In this document: piece by piece, positions 36,668 to 43,502 of the stretch
Position numbering within the stretch: the stretch's first letter is position 1
Layout of the letters: every line of letters begins with the position of its first letter
Virus record (IMG/VR): IMGVR_UViG_3300035698_014029
Span: 1-64,000 of that record
Direction: 5' to 3' (one strand)
Source: a virus
Length of the DNA stretch: 64,000 nt
The notes under the pieces: model-generated
What the model was told of the DNA's origin: nothing
Database searches by the model: none
What the model saw: the letters and a program-made list of their open reading frames with translations, nothing else
Made by a program: the position numbers and the translations under genes

Positions 36668-37960
36668 ATGTCAGGTTCATTAAATTTTTACAATTATGCA
36701 GGATTAGAATCAGCTGAATTAAAACAACTTGATTTTGATTTAAGACAAGAATTTTCTTTATTGTTAGAATATTTAGGAGGAAACAGTAGCAGTGATTCTT
36801 CTATAGGATGTTTAATAAAAAAAACATCTCCTACATTAGCAGCTAATTTATTAGTAGAAAAAGATACTATAGTTACTACTTATTTTACTTTAAAAATCAC
36901 TTTACCGGGTTATGGAGTATTTGATATGCAATATGGATATGTTGATGCTTTAGATGCTGTAGTATTAGATGATGAAAATAAGTTATTAGATTTAGGAAGA
37001 ATGATTTTAGATAGACCTAGTATTTCTAATTGGGAAGTTCCTGGGATTTCAGGGTTAGGAGCAGGAGTAGTTAGATATGTAGGATTAAAACCTTCATATG
37101 ATCCAAAAGAAGGAGGATTATTAGCTATAAGTGGAACAACTAATCAAGTAACGAAAGCAGGAGGAGATGACTTTACTGCTAAATTAAGAGAACAATCATC
37201 TGGGTCTCCAGTAAAGATTAGATTTTTTGACGAAGATGGAGTTGTTGCTACTAATAATGGGATTTATGAAGTTATAGATATTGTAGATGCAAATACTATA
37301 ACTATATCTGGAGATTTAGTTAATGAAGCAGATGTAAAATATGTTATAGTGGGAACATTTGATTTATTAAATCAATTAGCATCTAATTTAACTGATAAAT
37401 CTATTTATCTTAATATGTCAACTGAATTTTCACTTCAAACCAATATATCTGATTTTACAGGAGCAGGAGGATTTCCATTAGCTAAATTAACTTTTGATGC
37501 TGCTCATGATTTTACTGTTGAAGATTTAAGAGAAGATTATTTATTTAATGTGTCAAATGTAGATCAAGCTTGGATTGATTTATCTGCATCTTTAACTTTT
37601 AATGCTACATATGTTACTTCTGGGACATTTGAATATAGAGTAATGTTAGATGGAACTATTGAATTTAGAGGAATTTTAGTTTTCCCAGGAGGAGCAGCAA
37701 CAAATTCTTTTAATTTATTTACTTCTTTTCTTTCAGCTGATTTATTTGGAGGAGGAAGAAAAATAGATAGAAGATATGGTGGATTTTTTTTAACAAGTAA
37801 TGTCAATACTACTACATTACAAGACGAACAAGCTTTAGGGAGAATAGATTTTGATTCTGCAACAGCTAATACTTTAATTGTAAACGTTGATTTTACAGAT
37901 GTAGCAGCGTTAACTGATCCTGGATATGGATTTTATGCTAGAATACCAGCAACTTATTAA
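36668..37960 (+). CDS. Putative fibre/virion protein
   Basis: 430 residues. N-terminus (FYNYAGLESAELKQLDFDLR, helical) could attach to the fibre upstream; the body is Gly and Thr rich beta (GISGLGAGVVRYVGLKPSYD, GTTNQVTKAGGDDFTAKLRE); the C-terminal 130 residues form a beta domain (LTFNATYVTSGTFEYRVML then FRGILVFPGGAATNSFNLF) ending YARIPATY. Position after the LamG arm suggests a distal fibre part. No known enzyme motif. Confidence 0.55.
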   Translation: MSGSLNFYNYAGLESAELKQLDFDLRQEFSLLLEYLGGNSSSDSSIGCLIKKTSPTLAANLLVEKDTIVTTYFTLKITLPGYGVFDMQYGYVDALDAVVLDDENKLLDLGRMILDRPSISNWEVPGISGLGAGVVRYVGLKPSYDPKEGGLLAISGTTNQVTKAGGDDFTAKLREQSSGSPVKIRFFDEDGVVATNNGIYEVIDIVDANTITISGDLVNEADVKYVIVGTFDLLNQLASNLTDKSIYLNMSTEFSLQTNISDFTGAGGFPLAKLTFDAAHDFTVEDLREDYLFNVSNVDQAWIDLSASLTFNATYVTSGTFEYRVMLDGTIEFRGILVFPGGAATNSFNLFTSFLSADLFGGGRKIDRRYGGFFLTSNVNTTTLQDEQALGRIDFDSATANTLIVNVDFTDVAALTDPGYGFYARIPATY

Positions 37961-37972
37961 TAAACAAATACC

Positions 37973-38539
37973 ATGAAATTATATTATACAACAAGTGCAG
38001 GACAAGACCAAGTACAAACTGACCCAGCTAAATCTTTAGGTGGGTATAGATCTGCTACATTATTACCAAATGGAAAATTACATAGTATATTTGGAGAAAT
38101 AAGTAGATATACTATTTCGAAAGACTTAGAAGAATATATAGGTGTTATATTAAAAAACGATAACGGAGCAGATGTAACAGATATAATGATTTGGTTTGAT
38201 GTTCCAGATGATAGTTATTCTAGTTATGAATTAGCTGCAGTAAGTTTAGCTGCCGATACAGATGGAGTATTAGCTATGGAAAGAGTAGGAGATAGAAATT
38301 CTCAACCATTAGTAGGTGTTTTTGTAGATGCAACCGCAGAAGCAAATAAACAGAATGTAGGAGATATTGCTGATACTGGAATGATAGGTCTTTGGTTTAA
38401 ACGTACATTAGAAACAACTCAAATACAAACCGATCAAGATGATTTAATCTATAAAGAAACTACAGCTGATAAAGTATATATTCAAAGAGAACTAAATACC
38501 AGTGATGAAATAGGAATAAATATAGAATGGACACAATAA
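37973..38539 (+). CDS. Putative virion protein
   Basis: 188 residues, beta-rich, beginning MKLYYTTSAGQDQVQTDPAK. Contains GEISRYTISKDLEEYIGVIL and DIMIWFDVPDDSYSSYELAA. Last gene of the tail block: its stop codon lies inside the stem of a terminator. Exact role unknown. Confidence 0.55.
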   Translation: MKLYYTTSAGQDQVQTDPAKSLGGYRSATLLPNGKLHSIFGEISRYTISKDLEEYIGVILKNDNGADVTDIMIWFDVPDDSYSSYELAAVSLAADTDGVLAMERVGDRNSQPLVGVFVDATAEANKQNVGDIADTGMIGLWFKRTLETTQIQTDQDDLIYKETTADKVYIQRELNTSDEIGINIEWTQ

Positions 38540-38554
38540 TTGTCCATTTTTTTT
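38526..38554 (+). terminator. Rho-independent terminator ending the tail block
   Basis: 8-bp perfect stem (AATGGACA with TGTCCATT), 7-base loop CAATAAT, then a T run to 38554. The stop codon of 37973 is inside the loop. The T run leads directly into the TTTG of the next promoter. Confidence 0.85.
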
Positions 38555-38584
38555 GTGATAAAAGATATAAAAACTATATCTTTG
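38552..38584 (+). promoter_or_regulatory. Bacteroidota-type promoter fused to terminator
   Basis: TTTG at 38552-38555 and TATCTTTG at 38577-38584, spacer 21 nt with AAAGATATAA. ATG 38589 follows only 4 bases after the -7 element, so the transcript for the cassette gene would be leaderless or nearly so. Confidence 0.7.
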
Positions 38585-38588
38585 TTAA

Positions 38589-39104
38589 ATGGTAAAAAAG
38601 GTTATTGGAATATATCAATTAGTATATGGAAAATATATCAATAATCTTCGATATAAATTCAATAACTCTAAAAGAAATCAAAAATACATAGAAAATTTCA
38701 TTAAGTTAGTTAATGAAAAAGTAGGTTCAGAGTCTATTGATGAAACTTTTTTTTGGAACTTTACTTTATTCCAATTTGAGTTTTTTAACGGCTCTAATGG
38801 AAAATCTGATGTAGATATACAAGTTAATTGGATATATGGCAAGAAAGCCTTTGAAAGGTGGCTAAAAAGGGATATGATTCATTGGGAATACTTCGTAGAT
38901 AACTTTAAAAAAGAATTTAATATTAAAACTCCTATTAAACTTACTATAAATATAGAAGAAGGTGCTGAATATCGAAGAAATATAGAACGTAAAAGATTTT
39001 ATAATACAGAAGAAGGGTTTTATTACTGTCAAATGATGATTCTATTTGATGAAGACAATGATATATGTAAGGAGTGTAAATTTTTAAAAGATTGCAGATT
39101 ATGA
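38589..39104 (+). CDS. Unknown protein coupled to PAPS-reductase-like gene
   Basis: 171 residues, mixed, with Trp/Tyr rich segments (FWNFTLFQFEFFNGSNGKSD, NWIYGKKAFERWLKRDMIHW) and IEEGAEYRRNIERKRF. The C-terminus ends CKECKFLKDC then RL, four Cys that could bind a metal or an Fe-S cluster. It overlaps the next gene by 4 bases (ATGA), so the two are likely co-produced and may act together. First gene behind the terminator-promoter at 38526-38584. No known family; see findings. Confidence 0.6.
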   Translation: MVKKVIGIYQLVYGKYINNLRYKFNNSKRNQKYIENFIKLVNEKVGSESIDETFFWNFTLFQFEFFNGSNGKSDVDIQVNWIYGKKAFERWLKRDMIHWEYFVDNFKKEFNIKTPIKLTINIEEGAEYRRNIERKRFYNTEEGFYYCQMMILFDEDNDICKECKFLKDCRL

Positions 39105-39910
39105 TTAAAAATTTAGAAGAAAAAGCTATACAGTTTATTAAAACAGTTGCAAACAATACAACCCAGATATTATATGCAGGAAATTCGGGTGGTAAGGATA
39201 GTGCAGTAGTAGATAAATTACTAAAATTAAGTGGTATCACATATTATAGTTTTTACACAAACACAACTATTGATCCACCTAAAACAATTTCACACATACG
39301 TAAATATTATCCACATACTGCTATACTACAACCAAAAGAAACATTCTATCAATTAGTAGAGCGAAAAGGATTACCAACAAGATTAAATAGATATTGTTGT
39401 GAATATTTAAAAGAGTATGGTTCTGTTGGTAAAATGGTATTTGAAGGTGTAAGAAGCGTAGAAAGTAGAAATAGACAAAATAGAGATTATATTCAATGCG
39501 ATACAAGAAAGTGGCAAAAAGGAGCGCAACATATTTATCCTATTTATGATTGGACTGATAAAGATGTATATGCATTTATTGATAAATATAATATTGAACT
39601 TGCACCACATTATAAAACTGGAGCCTGTCGTTTGGGTTGTGTTGGTTGTCCTCTTGTTAGTAGAAAAGGAGCAAGGCAATCAGAATTTGACTTATATCCT
39701 AAATATTATGAATTAATCAAAAAAGCAATAGGTAAGGGGATGAATAAAAATTCACAATGGAAATTAACTTGTGCTACTGGTGGTGATGCAGAATTAGCTA
39801 TGCAATGGTGGTTAAGTGGTAAAACAATGAATGAATATTTTAATGATTATGTATTTGAAGAACCGATAAGACGACAAGGATGGATTAAAAATAAAAAAAA
39901 TGCAGTCTAA
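39101..39910 (+). CDS. PAPS-reductase-family PP-loop protein
   Basis: 269 residues from ATG 39101 (an in-frame TTG 39092 is less likely because ATG overlaps the upstream stop as ATGA). PP-loop NSGGKDSAVVDK at about 28-39 binds adenylate. Cysteines: RYCCEYLK (C99, C100), and GACRLGCVGCP (C176, C180, C183), positions where relatives bind an Fe-S cluster. A conserved WTDKDVYAFIDKYNI follows. Relatives reduce PAPS/APS or, in DndC-like proteins, provide sulfur for DNA phosphorothioation; which applies here is not shown. Overlaps the HNH gene by 11 bases. Confidence 0.82.
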   Translation: MIKNLEEKAIQFIKTVANNTTQILYAGNSGGKDSAVVDKLLKLSGITYYSFYTNTTIDPPKTISHIRKYYPHTAILQPKETFYQLVERKGLPTRLNRYCCEYLKEYGSVGKMVFEGVRSVESRNRQNRDYIQCDTRKWQKGAQHIYPIYDWTDKDVYAFIDKYNIELAPHYKTGACRLGCVGCPLVSRKGARQSEFDLYPKYYELIKKAIGKGMNKNSQWKLTCATGGDAELAMQWWLSGKTMNEYFNDYVFEEPIRRQGWIKNKKNAV

Positions 39911-40337
39911 ATACGAAGAAATACCTTGTAGAGAATGTTATAACAATCATTTTATAACCAATAGAAAGTATTGGTTATGTGATAATTGTAATTTTAAACG
40001 ATTACATGAGGGAAAATCTAAACAAGAAGTATATAAAGAACGACAAAAAGGAAAACAGAAAAAAAGAAAAGTTACCGGAGAAAGAGTTTTAAATTTAGAA
40101 ATATGGTGTGAACGAGAAAGAATATGTAAACAATGTGGAGGAAAATTAGGAAATATCCCAAAAGTGCATATGTTTGCACATTTAAAATCAAAAGGTTCAA
40201 GAGGAGATTTAAGACTTTGTAAAGACAATATTATATTGTTATGTCTTAAATGTCATTATGCTCTAGATTTTAGAGGTTTAGATGCATATAATGCTCGAAA
40301 AGATATTAATATAGGAGAATATGTTGGAGATAATTAA
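39900..40337 (+). CDS. HNH endonuclease-like protein
   Basis: 145 residues. Two zinc-binding sets: C10, C13, C27, C30 in the N-terminus, and CKQCGGKLGNIPKVHMFAHL (C76, C79, H94), then CKDNIILLCLKCHYALDFRG (N110, C115, C118, H119), the usual HNH pattern. The middle is very basic (KGKQKKRKVTGER). Overlaps the PP-loop gene by 11 bases, so it belongs to the same cassette; free-standing homing endonucleases often use such positions, or it could work with the PP-loop protein. Confidence 0.75.
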   Translation: MQSKYEEIPCRECYNNHFITNRKYWLCDNCNFKRLHEGKSKQEVYKERQKGKQKKRKVTGERVLNLEIWCERERICKQCGGKLGNIPKVHMFAHLKSKGSRGDLRLCKDNIILLCLKCHYALDFRGLDAYNARKDINIGEYVGDN

Positions 40338-40353
40338 AATATAACAGTTAAAC

Positions 40354-40385
40354 TTTGGAAGAAACATATAAATAGTATATTTTTG
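40354..40385 (+). promoter_or_regulatory. Bacteroidota-type promoter
   Basis: TTTG at 40354-40357 and TATTTTTG at 40378-40385, spacer 20 nt with ACATATAA (one base different from the GATATAA box of the other four). ATG 40406 follows after 20 nt. Confidence 0.65.
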
Positions 40386-40405
40386 TAAATGTAAAGAAAA
40401 ATAAT

Positions 40406-40936
40406 ATGAATAAATATTTTAATTCAGCTGTAAGTAGATTTAAAAAGAAATTTGAAGAAGAATTTAAAATTTCTCCTATTTCTGAAAAAGATGCAGAAGT
40501 TATTGTTGAAATAAAAGAAATCTTAAGAAAGAATGGTTTAAATGATATAAAAGAATTCTTAGAAGACTATAAGTTTTTAGCAGATCAAGAAATCTTGGAT
40601 AAATTAATGCAATACAACATCGATAATCCAGAAATAATCGATAAAGATAAGCAAGAAAAACTACCAAGAAAATTTATAATAGCTAAAGGTCAAAGAATAG
40701 AAGCGATATATCTATATGGATACCAAAAGAAAATCAAAAAAGATTTTGAAACTTACGACAATAAATACTACATTTTATTAAATCCTACTCCTCCAGAAGT
40801 AAAAAAAGTACCATTATACGGGAATCATTTAATACAATTAGATTCTCAACAAGAAATGGAAAAGTATGTATTGATATTAGATTCATTAATGGAAGGAAAT
40901 AATTGTGAATTTTTAGATATTGATGAAGAATTTTAA
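40406..40936 (+). CDS. Hypothetical protein, first gene of packaging/replication operon
   Basis: 176 residues. Helical and charged N-terminus (NSAVSRFKKKFEEEFKISPI), then DRQEI... and a C-terminus with LLNPTPPEVKKVPLYGNHLI and DSLMEGNNCEFLDIDEEF. Soluble, no known motif. First gene behind promoter 40354 and followed by the exonuclease and terminase, so a DNA metabolism role would be an inference only. Confidence 0.55.
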   Translation: MNKYFNSAVSRFKKKFEEEFKISPISEKDAEVIVEIKEILRKNGLNDIKEFLEDYKFLADQEILDKLMQYNIDNPEIIDKDKQEKLPRKFIIAKGQRIEAIYLYGYQKKIKKDFETYDNKYYILLNPTPPEVKKVPLYGNHLIQLDSQQEMEKYVLILDSLMEGNNCEFLDIDEEF

Positions 40937-40950
40937 ATAATAATAAAAAA

Positions 40951-41163
40951 ATGGATGATAGATATTTAGTAATTAATTTAACATTAACTAAACTTACTAT
41001 TTTTATTAATGAAAATTTTGTTAAAAAAAGTGGAAATAAGTTTAGAATAGCAGATACACAAGGTTATATAAAAAGAGGATATTTACCTACTTATTTAGGA
41101 GGTAATTCTATTCAGAAAAATGATGATATTCCAGGTGTAAGTTTATATAATATTGAAAAATAA
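40951..41163 (+). CDS. Small hypothetical protein
   Basis: 70 residues (LVINLTLTKLTIFINENFVK, then KRGYLPTYLGGNSIQ). No membrane segment or known motif. Immediately precedes the exonuclease gene. Confidence 0.5.
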   Translation: MDDRYLVINLTLTKLTIFINENFVKKSGNKFRIADTQGYIKRGYLPTYLGGNSIQKNDDIPGVSLYNIEK

Positions 41164-41168
41164 AAATT

Positions 41169-41825
41169 ATGGCGAAATTGCAGGCTCCGTACATTATTGT
41201 AGCAGATACAGAATCAGGAGGTTTACCGAGTAAGACCAAATTAGCTTTTCATAATATAGCTTTAGTAGAAATAGCTGCTGTAGTTATTGATGTAGCAAAA
41301 TTAGAAATAGTTGAAAAAGCTAGTTGGTTAATAAAACCTTATCAAGATGATTTGATATATTCAGAAGGTGCTTTTAATGTACATGGTATATCTAAAGAAA
41401 TGTTAGAAGAAAAAGGTGAAGATTTAAAAGATGTTTATAAATATTTTAAAGACATTCTTAAAAAATATAAATCTGGTAGATGGTTGCCTGTATTAGCTGG
41501 ACATAATTTTGAAAAATTTGATATTCCTTTTATACAAGGGATGTTTGGAACATTTAAAGACGATGTGTATGAATATATACAAGGAATAGAAGAAACATTA
41601 AGATGGTCTTCTTATAAATGGAAAGAATCTACTAATTATAAATTAGGAACAGTTTGTGCTAATATGGGTGTTGAATTAACAGAAGCTCACAGAGCTTTAA
41701 GAGATACAGAAGCAAATGCTGAACTTATGATTAAGTTTATACAATTATTAAGAAACGAAACTATTCAAAAAGAAGATAGGTTTCGAGATAAATTTAAAAT
41801 GGATGCTAAATTTGATAAATTTTAA
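41169..41825 (+). CDS. DEDDh 3'-5' exonuclease (proofreading candidate)
   Basis: 218 residues of DnaQ/RNase T type. Motifs visible: Exo I VADTESGG (D13, E15), Exo II AGHNFEKFDIPF, and Exo III EAHRALRDTEANAEL with His and Asp. Removes 3' nucleotides. DnaE-type polymerase of this phage has a degenerate PHP domain, so this enzyme may supply proofreading in trans. Shares a 1-base overlap with the terminase gene. Confidence 0.82.
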   Translation: MAKLQAPYIIVADTESGGLPSKTKLAFHNIALVEIAAVVIDVAKLEIVEKASWLIKPYQDDLIYSEGAFNVHGISKEMLEEKGEDLKDVYKYFKDILKKYKSGRWLPVLAGHNFEKFDIPFIQGMFGTFKDDVYEYIQGIEETLRWSSYKWKESTNYKLGTVCANMGVELTEAHRALRDTEANAELMIKFIQLLRNETIQKEDRFRDKFKMDAKFDKF

Positions 41826-43489
41826 TGAGTAGAGCTAGTTTAAATTATAAACAGCTAACCCAAGTTCATGAAGTAACAAATAGAATCATAAATTCCTTAC
41901 CGGATAAAACCTTAAATCAAGTATTAGATTCATATGATAGAGATTTAAAGGAATTTGTAGATGATTTATATAAAACAGTTTATAAAGTATTACGATTAAA
42001 TCATTATTCTCCTAAGACTAATTATTCTTATTTAGATGGTTTAGAAGAAACAATAGATGAAGTTTTAAAGAAAACTAATTATAATTATTTTAAAACTGTT
42101 TGCTTACCTGAATTTGAACAAAGCTGGCGAAATATAGAATGGGGAAATCTTGTAATGCTTTATGATTATTTAGTCATAATTGCTTCAAGATCAAGTGGTA
42201 AATCATATGAATTTGGTAAAAAAGCATATCCTTTATGGAGAATGTATCGATATGATAATCCTTCTACATTAGCTCCAGGTGTTACTAAAAGAGAAAATCA
42301 ATTAAATAAATGGGGTGTATTAATGTCAAATACTATGACATTAACTAAAAAACTTCTAGAAGAGCTTGTAGAAGAGATTAGAATGAATGATTTAGTTGGT
42401 TATAAACTTAGACCAGATCATCTTTCTGATTTAGGTAAAGAAAGTATGAGGTCTAAAAATGGTTGTATAATTGATTTAAGAACTAAAGATGCAGGACCAA
42501 GGGGATTACACCCTGGATGGATAGCAATGGATGATATTTTAGATAAATCAGTTATATATTCTAAAGAACAAAGAGAAAAGTTACGAACAGAGCTGTTTTA
42601 TGCTGAAACTTTACCTGCGTTAGAGCCTGGAGGTCAGATGATTGTCTCGGGGACCCCATTTTCCTCTGACGATTTATATTATTATTTAAAACAAGATAAA
42701 AGATTTAGAGTATTCGAATACCCAGCTATATATCCAGATGGTAAATTATTAGCACCGGAAAGACTTTCTTATAAAAGACTGATGGAAGAAAAAGAATCTT
42801 TAGGATCTCTTATTTTTTCTAGAGAGTATTTAGTAAAGCCAATATCAGATGCAGCATCTATTTTCCCTTGGGAATTTTTAAGAAAATGTTACAATTCAGA
42901 TTTAGGATTAGTAGAGAATATAGAATCATTTCCTATTAAATTAAAAAGAGTAGTAGTTGGTTGTGACTTTGCTATATCAGCAAATATTGGAGCAGATTAC
43001 AGTGTGTTTACAGTTTGGGGTTTAAGTGAAGATAATAAATTTTATCTTTTACATATGTTTAGGGATAAAGGGTTAAGTGCAGAAAGACAAGTAGCTCAAA
43101 TTATTAATATTAATAGTAGATTTAAACCTAATATTATTGTAGCTGAGGATAATGGTTTCCAAAGAACAATTATTGAAATGGTAAGGTCTCGTGGAGTTAA
43201 AAACATACAAGGATTTACTACTGTATCTAATATTAAGAAAGATTTATATTCTGGATTACCTAGTTTAGCAGCTCTATTTGAAAGAAGAGATATAGTACTT
43301 CCAACAGGAGATGAAAAGAGTAAAAGAGCTATAGAAACTATGTGTGGAGAATTTAATTCAATTACTTTTATTGAAGAAACTTCGAAACTTGAGTCGGTAT
43401 CAGGTAAGGATGATTGTGCTATGTCTTCATTTTTTGCCTTATATAATCTAAGAGAAAAATCTAATTCATTAAAAATTCATTATATATAA
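41825..43489 (+). CDS. terL: Terminase large subunit
   Basis: 554 residues. ATPase part: Walker A ASRSSGKSYE (about 120-129), Walker B WIAMDDILD (about 232), coupling motif SGTPFSSDD (about 276). Nuclease part: VGCDFAISA (about 377), VVAEDNGF, and GKDDCAMSSFF near the end, the RNase-H-like acidic residues. Drives DNA into heads and cuts concatemers. No small subunit is recognised next to it. The segment 42613-42668, coding around SGTPF, is strikingly GC-rich compared with its flanks. Confidence 0.88.
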   Translation: MSRASLNYKQLTQVHEVTNRIINSLPDKTLNQVLDSYDRDLKEFVDDLYKTVYKVLRLNHYSPKTNYSYLDGLEETIDEVLKKTNYNYFKTVCLPEFEQSWRNIEWGNLVMLYDYLVIIASRSSGKSYEFGKKAYPLWRMYRYDNPSTLAPGVTKRENQLNKWGVLMSNTMTLTKKLLEELVEEIRMNDLVGYKLRPDHLSDLGKESMRSKNGCIIDLRTKDAGPRGLHPGWIAMDDILDKSVIYSKEQREKLRTELFYAETLPALEPGGQMIVSGTPFSSDDLYYYLKQDKRFRVFEYPAIYPDGKLLAPERLSYKRLMEEKESLGSLIFSREYLVKPISDAASIFPWEFLRKCYNSDLGLVENIESFPIKLKRVVVGCDFAISANIGADYSVFTVWGLSEDNKFYLLHMFRDKGLSAERQVAQIININSRFKPNIIVAEDNGFQRTIIEMVRSRGVKNIQGFTTVSNIKKDLYSGLPSLAALFERRDIVLPTGDEKSKRAIETMCGEFNSITFIEETSKLESVSGKDDCAMSSFFALYNLREKSNSLKIHYI

Positions 43490-43502
43490 ATAAAAATTTG
43501 GT

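Noticed and set aside
39407-39679. Minus-strand open frames over the PAPS-reductase gene and elsewhere
   Set aside because: They overlap clearly coding + strand genes, lack A-rich leaders and have no recognisable protein features; the same holds for all other minus-strand frames in the window.
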